A DNA stretch of 64,000 bases from assembly GCF_009725995.1 (NCBI RefSeq), contig NZ_RCNS01000002.1, positions 1,364,001 to 1,428,000 on the forward strand. The letters are read 5' to 3'. Each line of letters starts with the position of its first letter. Position 1 is the first letter of the stretch. The translations under genes were made by a program, and so were the position numbers. Positions 56,653-64,000 of this stretch are shown here, in pieces. The notes below the pieces were generated by a model that ran no database searches, was not told where the DNA came from, and saw only the letters and a program-made list of their open reading frames with translations. The stretch comes from Zobellia laminariae. GTDB taxonomy: Bacteria > Bacteroidota > Bacteroidia > Flavobacteriales > Flavobacteriaceae.

Positions 56653-58497
56653 TTACGACGTGACATCTACCAATTGAGGATGGTCTTCCCCCTCTACATT
56701 GGTGTCCGACAAGGTTTTTAAAAATGCTATTATGGCTTTTTGTTCCTCCCCCGTCAACTCCAACTCATCAAAAGGTAAGGTTTGGTGTTCCAGGTCAAAG
56801 CCCATTCCGCCTCCACCGCCTTTGTTATAGAAATCCATAACCTCTTCCAACGTATTGTAAACTCCGTTATGCATGTAAGGAGCAGTAAACTCCGCATTAC
56901 GAACGGTTGGTGTTTTGAACATCCCCAAATGTTCTGGTTTGTTATATCGCCAGTAGAAACCTAAATCATCATCTAAAGTCTTGTTTTCTTTGGTTTCCGG
57001 AACTCCAATGACCTCTTTTTCCGTTTCGGCATAAAAAGGGGGTACCGTACCATTTGTTAAAGGCATAAAATGACACGTGGCACAAAGTGCTTTCCCCATA
57101 AACAGATTCATACCCAACTTTTCTTCGGAAGTAAACGAATCTTCCTCGGCCCTCATGTTTTTATCAAACTTGGAGTTGAAGCCATTTAAAGTGGATATGT
57201 AAGATGAAATAGCTTTGATGATATCATTGTTCCTGTTTGATATTCTACCAAAAGCATCCTCAAACAAAACATGGTAGGTAGTATCCTTTAAAATATCCGT
57301 GGAAAACTCATGAACACCTGTATTGAATTCTTGTTTGTTATTAAATACCGATGATATCTGATCCAAGATATTCTCTGCCCGGCCATCCCAAAAAAAGCTT
57401 TTCTGAAAGGCCGAATTTATTAACGTTGGTGCATTGCGATCCAGCGGACTCCCGTTATTGCCTACATTGACCGCAATACCATCTGTATAGGCCTTATCCG
57501 GCATATGGCAGGTAACACAGGCCATTTTACCAGACTGCGATAAATTGGGGTCTAGAAACAATTTCTTACCTAAAGCAATCTGCTTTTCAGAAGGGTTTCT
57601 ATTGACTGGCGGGGTAAAATATTCAACATTAAAAGCATCCTTTTCAAAGAAAGTAGGTGCGTCAAAATTAAAAGGCTTGTTGTTTACACCTTCCCATAGA
57701 CCGCTTTCTTTTCTGATGCTTACCCAATTGCGGGTAATAGGGTTCATGTACTCCCGAATAAAAGTATAGCGATCAAATGAATTGAAGTCGCCGTTCTTTT
57801 CAATGAAAGCAACAGCACGTGCTATATTCAAGTGGAATTCAGTATCTAAATCTGTATTTTTCTTTTTAATCAACTCAGATAATGTATGATCGTAGACCTC
57901 TTTTAACGCCTTTAAAGATACCACTGTTTCCGATAGGCCCAACTGACTTACCGGGGTATCAAAACCGGTAATCCCCAAACTAATGATACGTAATAGTTGC
58001 TGATGCGTAGCAATAAAAAATCGTTCTGAACTCAGTTTGTGTTCAGATACATTTTGCATTAAATTGACCATTAATCCTTTGGTAAGGCTGGTCTCTAGTT
58101 TAAAAACTGCTGGTTCTTCACCTTCATAAATAGACTCTTCTATTTTCTGAAGTCCGATTGGGTTTAGGATACGCTCCGTATCTTCTGCAAAGACAGGTAA
58201 GGCAGGTCCGTTGGCACGATGACCAACTTCAGGATTTAAATAAGAAGCGTAGGGTTCTGCTTTTTTAAAGGCTACACGAAGCGCTGTGAAGATTTTTTTA
58301 GCTTCTGGACTCTCTGCATCAACCTTACTCAAAGAGTCGATTAAATCAACTGCCTCGGTCATATTTTTTTGATAGAAATTTTCGGCATAACTCCAATCGA
58401 CACTATCGACCGCATGAACCGCTGCCAACTGGTCATTTTTATTTTTGCAGGAAAGAACACTACATAGCAATATAAAAAAGAAGAAAAATTTATACAT
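56653..58497 (-). CDS. MauG/cytochrome c peroxidase family dihaem lipoprotein
   Basis: 614 residues. A lipobox-like LSCK lies near residue 17. The N-terminal ~260 residues form a helical, imelysin-like extension (RVAFKKAEPYASYLNPEV). The C-terminal half is a dihaem peroxidase with two haem c sites, CVTCH (near 330) and CATCH (near 475), plus LFLDPNLSQSGKMAC and FKTPTVRNAEFTAPYMHNG. It would act in the periplasm or at the surface, reducing peroxide or oxidising a partner. Downstream of a PhoX-like gene, with a terminator between. Confidence 0.9.
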   Translation of the reverse strand: MYKFFFFFILLCSVLSCKNKNDQLAAVHAVDSVDWSYAENFYQKNMTEAVDLIDSLSKVDAESPEAKKIFTALRVAFKKAEPYASYLNPEVGHRANGPALPVFAEDTERILNPIGLQKIEESIYEGEEPAVFKLETSLTKGLMVNLMQNVSEHKLSSERFFIATHQQLLRIISLGITGFDTPVSQLGLSETVVSLKALKEVYDHTLSELIKKKNTDLDTEFHLNIARAVAFIEKNGDFNSFDRYTFIREYMNPITRNWVSIRKESGLWEGVNNKPFNFDAPTFFEKDAFNVEYFTPPVNRNPSEKQIALGKKLFLDPNLSQSGKMACVTCHMPDKAYTDGIAVNVGNNGSPLDRNAPTLINSAFQKSFFWDGRAENILDQISSVFNNKQEFNTGVHEFSTDILKDTTYHVLFEDAFGRISNRNNDIIKAISSYISTLNGFNSKFDKNMRAEEDSFTSEEKLGMNLFMGKALCATCHFMPLTNGTVPPFYAETEKEVIGVPETKENKTLDDDLGFYWRYNKPEHLGMFKTPTVRNAEFTAPYMHNGVYNTLEEVMDFYNKGGGGGMGFDLEHQTLPFDELELTGEEQKAIIAFLKTLSDTNVEGEDHPQLVDVTS

Positions 58498-58531
58498 AAC
58501 TTAAATACGTTGATAGAAAATTATAAATAGG

Positions 58532-58561
58532 GAAAGACCTCCATTAGTATGGAGGTCTTTC
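58532..58561 (-). terminator. Terminator between the PhoX-like and dihaem peroxidase genes
   Basis: AAAGACCTCC (58533-58542) pairs with GGAGGTCTTT (58551-58560). On the minus strand it lies 20 bases after the PhoX-like stop. Confidence 0.8.
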
Positions 58562-58580
58562 ACCTTAAAAAAGTAATGTC

Positions 58581-60122
58581 TTATCTAGGTAAACCTTGTA
58601 GGATAATTATTTGCCCACCTTGGTTATCTTCTCTAGCACCAGCGGCAATTGCTTCTGGATTATCAGATTCCAAATCATGACCATCTTTGCTTTTAAAGTC
58701 ATCATTCTGCCAGTAGTGAGGCTGAAGGTTCAATAGGAACGTATCATCAACACCCACTTTATCAGAAATATCAACCAATGCACCAAACTCTCCACTGAAA
58801 CCAGTGCTTCCTGATGGGTCAAGGTCATTTCTAACTACCAATTCCAATACAACTTTAGCGTTGTTACCTTTTAAATCTGTTTGGTAGATAGCTGCAGCGT
58901 GGCCTCTATCAAAAGAGTTAGGGTCTTCTTGAAGGTATACGAAGTTTTCAGTTACGTTAATGTTATCCGGACTTTGAAGTCTAGAGATATTTCCGTCCAT
59001 GTTGTTGGTATCCGTATTACCGCTTATGATTTGAGTTAATTTACCCGTTAAAGGAGAATCTTCATCCAACTCTAATTTGTAGGCCGTACCCCAATCATTG
59101 TAAGTACCTCTACCTGGACCTCTACCGGTTACTGCAAAAAATACGTTTCTAGCATTTTCTACAGAACCTTTTTGGTAATCCACATCTTCAACACGCATGA
59201 AAGCTGAAGCACCTACTGCAACACAAGCATCTTCCATTTCGACTTTAGTCATTTCAGCACCGTTTTCAATTTCAACAAACTCCACTTCGTAAGTTTCCTG
59301 AAAAGCCAATTGACCTTCATTATAGATAACACCTTCTTCAACAGCCATTGGGTTAATTGGGTTACCATTTGCATCTGTAGCACCAGAAGCCACTTCTTTA
59401 AATTTCAAAACATAGATTTTACCGTCGTTAAAATCTGCATCTCCGTTTTCAGAATAGTACAGTGTAACCTGTCCTTCCGAACCAGATGAATCATCATCAC
59501 CTCCTATAATAACTGTTTTACCTTTGTAGGTATCTCTAGGCAATGGCACTGCGTTTTCCCATGAGAATTCACCCAAAGCATCCAAACCAAAATCTGCAGT
59601 TGGCGTAGGAACGGCAACGTGAGGGTCAATACCTTTTACATCATAATGAAAGCTTTCAGAAGCAGAAAGAAACATATCTTTTGCACCACCGTGAATATCT
59701 GCTTCCCACATCGTACCTGAACACTGGCGGGCAAAATCTGCAACACCTGAGTTCAACAACCAATCTCCACTAACCGGGTTAAGGTTTTTATCTAAGCGAA
59801 TACGACTAACCGCATAATTGTCTTCTGCGTTTACAACGTACATATAACCATCACCATCTTTCAAGAAACCAGCACCATCTTGGGCACCCACCAATTGAAA
59901 ACCATCCTCTAAAATATCTGTAGAACTTATTAGAGAATATGCTTTTACAAAATTGAAGTTTGAGTTGATTGCCACTAGCGGCTCAAGCTCTGATTTGTTC
60001 TCGAAGATAGTTCCCTCTTCTTCCTCTCCTTGACCACCATGGCCCACGAAATTTTCTAATTTTTCACAGGATGTGGTTGCTACCAAGCCTGCCAGTAATA
60101 ACATTTTGGATACTGTTTTCAT
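58581..60122 (-). CDS. Secreted PhoX-like (DUF839-type) beta-propeller lipoprotein
   Basis: 513 residues from the Met at base 60122, chosen because it gives a compact signal with lipobox LVATTSC. A start 20 codons upstream (60182) would bury it. The body is rich in beta-strand repeats and acidic loops: DGAGFLKDGDGYMYVVNAEDN, ARQCSGTMWEADIHGG, GGDDDSSGSEGQVTLYYSENG (acidic, possibly calcium-binding), VYLQEDPNSFDRG. This resembles PhoX-type calcium-dependent phosphatases (DUF839), but catalytic ligands could not be assigned, so a phytase-like or non-enzymatic propeller is possible. Confidence 0.6.
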   Translation of the reverse strand: MKTVSKMLLLAGLVATTSCEKLENFVGHGGQGEEEEGTIFENKSELEPLVAINSNFNFVKAYSLISSTDILEDGFQLVGAQDGAGFLKDGDGYMYVVNAEDNYAVSRIRLDKNLNPVSGDWLLNSGVADFARQCSGTMWEADIHGGAKDMFLSASESFHYDVKGIDPHVAVPTPTADFGLDALGEFSWENAVPLPRDTYKGKTVIIGGDDDSSGSEGQVTLYYSENGDADFNDGKIYVLKFKEVASGATDANGNPINPMAVEEGVIYNEGQLAFQETYEVEFVEIENGAEMTKVEMEDACVAVGASAFMRVEDVDYQKGSVENARNVFFAVTGRGPGRGTYNDWGTAYKLELDEDSPLTGKLTQIISGNTDTNNMDGNISRLQSPDNINVTENFVYLQEDPNSFDRGHAAAIYQTDLKGNNAKVVLELVVRNDLDPSGSTGFSGEFGALVDISDKVGVDDTFLLNLQPHYWQNDDFKSKDGHDLESDNPEAIAAGAREDNQGGQIIILQGLPR

Positions 60123-60487
60123 TTTGTTCTTTTGGTTATTTGTTAAAATAATTTGGAGCAAAAATATCCTAGTAATCCTCAAACATTGTTAACTGATTAT
60201 GGTGATACTATAAACTAAAGTTCAACTTTATGTTAAGTTGTTAGCTTAACGTTACCATCTGTTTTCATTCTAAATAACGGGGCCGTTTTTGTATAAAAAA
60301 TTGGGTGAGCCTGAAGAATACGCGAACTCTTTAAATAAGGAAAGAGAAACTGAAGTTGGTTTTAGCGGTTATTTATTTTGAAAAACAGAAGAAGTCTAAA
60401 TCTAAAATACAAGTAATACACATAAAAGAATCTTGCATTACGACCACTACAAGACCAAATTAATAATACTATGTTTTAATGAACTCT
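60123..60487. other. Intergenic region between the PhoX-like gene and the recombinase
   Basis: 365 bases. It contains a hairpin GTTAAG-ttgttag-CTTAAC (60232-60250) and a short stem AACGG-GG-CCGTTTTT (60276-60290) with a T tract on the plus strand. It has no ORF and no recognisable attachment site or tRNA. Confidence 0.5.
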
Positions 60488-61555
60488 TTATAATGAATCT
60501 AAAGGGCTTTCAATATTGGCCATACTTCTTGGGGTTACTTTAGTATATACCTGAGTAGTTTTTATAGAACTATGACCTAAAAGTTCTTGTATAAACCGCA
60601 TATCCGTTCCAGATTCTAATAAATGGGTTGCATAACTATGGCGTAAACCATGAACCCCAATATTTTTATTAATCCTTGCCTTCTTCATAGCATTCTTAAA
60701 AATTTTCTGTACACTACCCTTGGCATATTGACCACCGTACTGCCCTTCTAATAAATACTCTTTTGGTCTGTACTCCTTATAATAAGTTCTTAATTTTGGT
60801 AATAGACTTACCGGTAATGGCACTGTCCTATCTTTCTTACCCTTGGCTCCTTGTATAAGGACTACCATTCTACTACTATCTATATGATTTAGCTTAATGG
60901 CCACCACTTCAGACACCCTTAAGCCCATACCATAACAAAGTTGCAAAGCAATAAGGTGTTTAACATTGTTTACTTGTGCCAACAAGCGGGCCACTTCTTT
61001 TTTACTCAGCATTTTGGGTAAAATGGCTGGCTTTTTAGGTCTGGGTATATCAAAAAACATTTGCTCTTTGTGCAATACTTTCTCGTAATAAAATTTGATT
61101 GCATTTATTTTTCCGTTGAGTTTTCGCTCCCTCATTTTATCTTCATAAACACAGTAAAGAAAATAGTCTTTTAACCTTTTTACATTTAAATCTGCAACCG
61201 GATAATTCTTTAATAGGATAAGTAAATGGACAAATTCTGCAACATAGATACGTATGGTGTTCTGACTATATGCCTTTAATCTTAGTTGATCATAAAACCT
61301 AATGAGTTCGGACTTGTTCTTTGGAGCAATCTGCGACAAATATTTAGTTAAGAAAGAAACTTCTTTTATACACAGGGCTTTTCTTACTGCGGGAAGGTCT
61401 GGTAAATACCATGCTCTTTTTGTTCTACTCCATTTAGCGGATGGAAACCTCGTACGCAATTCGCTTACCAAAATTTGTTTAAATGGAAAGACTACTAAAA
61501 TTACATTTTTAGTATTATGAGTCGTAAATTCAAAATTATATTTAGAAATGTCCAT
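60488..61555 (-). CDS. Tyrosine recombinase / site-specific integrase
   Basis: 355 residues. An N-terminal segment with WSRTKRAWYLPD (about 35-55) and a SAM-like core-binding domain (about 90-175) precede the catalytic domain. The R-H-R-H-Y set is visible: GMGLRVSEVVAI (Arg near 211), HGLRHSYATHLLESG (His/Arg near 301), LGHSSIKTTQVYTKV (His, and Tyr near 336). It would cut and join DNA at specific sites. It resembles stand-alone flavobacterial integrases rather than XerC/D. A perfect inverted repeat lies immediately upstream. Confidence 0.94.
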   Translation of the reverse strand: MDISKYNFEFTTHNTKNVILVVFPFKQILVSELRTRFPSAKWSRTKRAWYLPDLPAVRKALCIKEVSFLTKYLSQIAPKNKSELIRFYDQLRLKAYSQNTIRIYVAEFVHLLILLKNYPVADLNVKRLKDYFLYCVYEDKMRERKLNGKINAIKFYYEKVLHKEQMFFDIPRPKKPAILPKMLSKKEVARLLAQVNNVKHLIALQLCYGMGLRVSEVVAIKLNHIDSSRMVVLIQGAKGKKDRTVPLPVSLLPKLRTYYKEYRPKEYLLEGQYGGQYAKGSVQKIFKNAMKKARINKNIGVHGLRHSYATHLLESGTDMRFIQELLGHSSIKTTQVYTKVTPRSMANIESPLDSL

Positions 61556-61560
61556 TCCGC

Positions 61561-61606
61561 ATTTTGTATATCAATTCTACGAAAGATAATAAATGATATA
61601 CAAAAT
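61561..61606. repeat. Perfect 13-bp inverted repeat upstream of the recombinase
   Basis: ATTTTGTATATCA (61561-61573) and TGATATACAAAAT (61594-61606) are exact inverted copies separated by 20 bases. The repeat starts six bases from the recombinase ATG at 61555. Arrangement fits a recombinase core/crossover site or an autoregulatory operator. Confidence 0.85.
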
Positions 61607-61655
61607 ACCTACTCTATTAATCTTCCCCCATCCCTTTATCTATAATTGTTTCCGA

Positions 61656-61663
61656 TATTTTTG
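61656..61663 (+). promoter_or_regulatory. Possible -7 box of the Crp/Fnr-type gene
   Basis: TATTTTTG is an exact TAnnTTTG, 75 bases before the ATG at 61739. No -33 box is clear. Confidence 0.35.
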
Positions 61664-61738
61664 TTTCTTTTTGTACCTTGAGGATCAATTACACATATAT
61701 ATGTGTTATGCCTTATTAAAACAGAACCTGAAATAACA

Positions 61739-62314
61739 ATGAATCAAACTCATTTTTTAAAAAGCATTTTTAAACCTGAAAGTTTTAATTCGGAGGAATT
61801 GGAATTGATAATGATGCAATTTGAAGAAGTGGAATTTATAAAAAACGAATTTCTTATTGAAAAAGGAAAAGTTGCGAATTATTATTACTTTTTAGAAACA
61901 GGGTTTTTACGTTCTTTCGCAATTGACACAGAAGGAAATGACATAACAACAAAATTCTTTTCGGCAAATGACATCGTAATAGATTGGCATTCCTATTTTT
62001 TAAAAAAGCCTAGTAAAGAGTCTATTCAAGCATTGACGAAAGGAAAATGTTGGAAAATTAGTTTTAGCAACTTTATGAAACTATTTAAAATCGAAGCTTT
62101 TAGGGAAGTTGGCAGAACAAGACTGATTAACAATTATTTTGAACTAAAGAATCATTCCATATCTGTAATTGCCGACCAAGCTAAAAACAGATACTTAAAT
62201 TTATTAAACGAAAAGCCTTCAATAATTCAAAATGTTCCTTTTAAACACATTGCTACCTATTTAGGCATTACAGACACTTCTTTAAGTAGAATTAGAAAAG
62301 AAATCACTTTATAA
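61739..62314 (+). CDS. Crp/Fnr family transcriptional regulator
   Basis: 191 residues from the ATG at 61739. The in-frame GTG at 61703 would add 12 residues of unusual composition. The N-terminal cyclic-nucleotide-binding-like domain (LIEKGKVANYYYFLETGFLR, FFSANDIVIDWHSYF) lacks the full cAMP phosphate cassette. The C-terminal helix-turn-helix includes IATYLGITDTSLSRIRKEI. Bacteroidota members of this class often respond to unknown signals rather than cAMP. It probably forms an operon with the membrane protein 7 bases later. Confidence 0.9.
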   Translation: MNQTHFLKSIFKPESFNSEELELIMMQFEEVEFIKNEFLIEKGKVANYYYFLETGFLRSFAIDTEGNDITTKFFSANDIVIDWHSYFLKKPSKESIQALTKGKCWKISFSNFMKLFKIEAFREVGRTRLINNYFELKNHSISVIADQAKNRYLNLLNEKPSIIQNVPFKHIATYLGITDTSLSRIRKEITL

Positions 62315-62321
62315 TATCATT

Positions 62322-63017
62322 ATGTTTTCCAATCAAGTACCTCTTATTTTCTCTATCCTTTTTTTATTGGCATTCTCAATACCAGTTATTATGGTTGCTC
62401 ATTTAGCAAAAAAAGGAAAAATTAAGAACGGATTTTGGATAGTCCTAGGTTTTTATATTCCATATCTAATCATTGTAGCATTTGCAAGTCTAAACGGATT
62501 TTTTGATGATGTTATGTTACCACCAAAAATTGTTTTGACAACTACGCTTCCTTTGGCAATATTTGTAACCTTAATTTATAATACTAAAATCTGTAAAAAG
62601 GCAAATATTTCTTTTAGGTTAGAGGATTTAGTAAAGATTCACATATTCCGACTTATTGGAAGCACTTTTATTATTCTTTTACTCTATGATTTATTACCGC
62701 CAGTATTTGCCCTTTTCGCTGGTATTGGAGATTTACTAACTGCTATATCAAGTGTTTTTGTAGCAAAAGCTATTCAAAATAAAAAAAAATATGCAAGACG
62801 TTTAACTTACATCTGGAACACTTTTGGACTCGTAGATATTTTAATTACATCTGCTATGGCAATTATATTTACGAAAATAAGCATTGATAACGGTATTCAA
62901 GGTGTAGAATTTTTAGCAGAATTTCCATTTTGTTTTATTCCTGCATTTGCACCACCAACTATTATATTTCTTCATTTATTAGTATATCGCAAGTTATCTT
63001 CCGAAAAATTAGTCTGA
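62322..63017 (+). CDS. Hypothetical multi-pass membrane protein
   Basis: 231 residues with about seven hydrophobic segments (first about 7-25, LIFSILFLLAFSIPVIMVAH). No family identified. The N-terminus is hydrophobic and the loops basic. It starts 7 bases after the Crp/Fnr-type gene, so the two are almost certainly co-transcribed. It may be the regulator's target or partner (inference). Confidence 0.8.
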   Translation: MFSNQVPLIFSILFLLAFSIPVIMVAHLAKKGKIKNGFWIVLGFYIPYLIIVAFASLNGFFDDVMLPPKIVLTTTLPLAIFVTLIYNTKICKKANISFRLEDLVKIHIFRLIGSTFIILLLYDLLPPVFALFAGIGDLLTAISSVFVAKAIQNKKKYARRLTYIWNTFGLVDILITSAMAIIFTKISIDNGIQGVEFLAEFPFCFIPAFAPPTIIFLHLLVYRKLSSEKLV

Positions 63018-63063
63018 TTTTCATTTCTTGTCATAGGCAAAGATTTTTCTGTTCTCACTCATC

Positions 63064-63071
63064 TACTTTTG
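63064..63071 (+). promoter_or_regulatory. -7 box of the YciI/SRPBCC promoter
   Basis: TACTTTTG is an exact TAnnTTTG, 31 bases upstream of the YciI ATG. A TTTT tract about 16 bases further upstream may be a weak -33. Confidence 0.5.
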
Positions 63072-63102
63072 TTGTATTGTTTAACACTTAAAAATCAAAA
63101 AA

Positions 63103-63456
63103 ATGAAAAAAGAACAAACATTTATGATGGTATTCAGATTTAGTCCCAATCCCGAATACCAACCAACACCAAAAGAAATGGAACAAATGAAAGAAGATTG
63201 GGGAAGTTTTATAGGAAACATTGCAATTAAAGAAAAATTGGAAAGTACACATCAATTGGGCTTTGATGGAAAACAAATTTCGGCTGATTCAAAAATATCG
63301 GATGGAATTCTGATTTCGGAAAACCAAACGATTAGTGGAAATATGATTGTTAAAGCAAATTCTTTAGATGAAGCTGTTACTATGGCAAAAGACAGCCCAA
63401 TTTTAAAAATGGGAGGCTCGGTTGAAGTTCGTAATATCATCCCAATGGAAAATTAA
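63103..63456 (+). CDS. YciI-like (DGPF domain) protein
   Basis: 117 residues, no signal peptide. YCII-related pattern: FMMVFRFSPNPEYQPTP, a WGSFIGNIAIKEKL helix, and the closing NMIVKANSLDEAVTMAKDSPILKMGGSVEVRNI (its SLDEAVTMAK and EVRN are the family's usual ends). Family members are small ferredoxin-like-fold proteins of unclear function, often near sigma factors or SRPBCC proteins, as here. Confidence 0.85.
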   Translation: MKKEQTFMMVFRFSPNPEYQPTPKEMEQMKEDWGSFIGNIAIKEKLESTHQLGFDGKQISADSKISDGILISENQTISGNMIVKANSLDEAVTMAKDSPILKMGGSVEVRNIIPMEN

Positions 63457-63471
63457 TAAATATTCAAAAAA

Positions 63472-64000
63472 ATGAAAAAAATGATACTAATAATAATCAC
63501 AGTCGCATTAGTCCTTTTTCTAGGAATAGGATTCTACAATGCAAGTAAATTACAACAAATTCATATCCAAAAAGTGGTTAACATTAATGCGGATGCTGAA
63601 ACTACATTTGATAATGTTCTATATCTAAAGAACTTTCCTAAATGGTCACCATTTTATGAAGCTGACCCAACACAAAAAACAGAAGTTAAAGGGAATGACG
63701 GACAAGTAGGCGCTCAATTTCATTGGGAAGGAAATAAAGGTAAAGACTTAGGTTATCAAGAAATAAAGGAAATTAGACCTTTAGAATATATAAAAATGGA
63801 ATGTGATATTCAAAAACCTTTTAAAGCAAATCCAACTTTTGAGTATTCTTTCTCACAGACTGGTAACATAGTAAAAGTTACTCAAGATTTTAATCTCGAA
63901 TCTGGACTCGTAGATTCCTTCTTTATGTGGCTTTTTGGAGCAAAGAAAGAAATGGAGAAAATGAATGCGAGAGGATTGGAACTTTTGAAAATTACGTGCG
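63472..64000 (+). CDS. SRPBCC family protein (3' truncated by window)
   Basis: The frame opens at the ATG 63472, 15 bases after the YciI stop, and stays open to the window end (176 codons). The N-terminus has one membrane segment (MILIIITVALVLFLGIGFY). The rest has the polyketide-cyclase/START-like start VVNINADAETTFDNV, then LKNFPKWSPFYEAD and EVKGNDGQVGAQFHWEG, which is the SRPBCC fold seen in many flavobacterial proteins. Ligand unknown. The stop codon lies beyond the window. Confidence 0.85.
   Translation, partial: MKKMILIIITVALVLFLGIGFYNASKLQQIHIQKVVNINADAETTFDNVLYLKNFPKWSPFYEADPTQKTEVKGNDGQVGAQFHWEGNKGKDLGYQEIKEIRPLEYIKMECDIQKPFKANPTFEYSFSQTGNIVKVTQDFNLESGLVDSFFMWLFGAKKEMEKMNARGLELLKITC

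Noticed and set aside
60488..61555. Integron integrase with a gene-cassette array
   Set aside because: No array of attC-like repeats or small cassette genes is seen on either side, and I could not see the IntI-specific extra helix.
1..64000. tRNA, rRNA, CRISPR arrays, IS elements
   Set aside because: No cloverleaf, ribosomal, regularly spaced repeat or transposase signal was found in the intergenic spaces.

Overview
The window reads as chromosomal DNA of a marine-type member of the Flavobacteriaceae (Bacteroidota). The grounds are low GC, SusC/SusD pairs, a one-protein hybrid two-component sensor (HTCS), PorP/SprF and PorE-like gliding/type IX secretion proteins, promoters with the Bacteroidota TAnnTTTG -7 box, an absence of Shine-Dalgarno sequences, and the gene order tpx-dgkA-ftsK-lolA-lptF/G-ribB. 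The genus cannot be fixed from sequence alone; Maribacter, Zobellia and Arenibacter relatives are plausible. There are no rRNA, tRNA, CRISPR or IS elements. One tyrosine recombinase lies near the right end. Both outermost genes are cut by the window edges.

Layout. (1) 1-2.5 kb: two divergent paralogues of an HExxH metallopeptidase-like lipoprotein. Between them lies a gapless 217-nt copy of the 3' end of dsbD, which shows the region is a tandem duplication of about 1.67 kb. (2) 2.5-7.7 kb, minus strand: FMN reductase-pabB-tilS-dsbD operon. (3) 7.9-13.7 kb: DUF1624-like membrane protein, aldo/keto reductase, CDGSH iron-sulfur protein, lpdA, nhaC. (4) 14-16 kb: peroxide-defence block ahpC-thioredoxin-small acidic protein-tpx. 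It runs into a long plus-strand envelope operon (16-24.2 kb): dgkA, LTA-synthase-like phosphoglycerol transferase, ftsK, lolA, lptF/G, and a ribB whose GTP cyclohydrolase II half looks dead. (5) 24.2-37.5 kb, minus strand: a polysaccharide utilization locus (susC-susD-GH67/GH115-like protein-GH92-HTCS), preceded by a DUF1080 protein, a DegT-type aminotransferase and a nitroreductase. (6) 41-46.2 kb: DUF2254 membrane protein, APC permease, rlmF, lpxD-like acyltransferase. (7) 46.4-51 kb, minus strand: a response regulator whose phospho-acceptor Asp is Glu, and an orphan PorE-like/PorP-SprF-like pair. (8) 51.4-55.3 kb: TetR regulator with DUF1348 protein and candidate operators, gapA, galM, a small hypothetical. 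(9) 55.4-60.1 kb, minus strand: PhoX-like lipoprotein, MauG-type dihaem peroxidase, two-domain fasciclin lipoprotein. (10) 60.5-64 kb: tyrosine recombinase with a perfect 13-bp inverted repeat just upstream, then a Crp/Fnr regulator, membrane protein, YciI protein and SRPBCC protein that look like an accessory cassette.

How the genes work together. The PUL should sense, bind, import and trim a mannose-containing and perhaps uronic-acid-containing glycan. The envelope operon links lipid recycling (DgkA with a phosphoglycerol transferase), lipoprotein sorting (LolA) and LPS export (LptF/G). The ahpC-tpx block supplies thiol-based peroxide reduction. Observations most worth a second look are the mosaic dsbD duplication, the recombinase-adjacent inverted repeat, the phospho-mimetic response regulator, the SPOR-tailed PorP/SprF protein, the dead GCHII domain, the alternative-pairing leader at 7.74-7.80 kb, and the CAGAC/GTCTG palindromes of the TetR locus. 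No single locus stands out as clearly a wholly new system.
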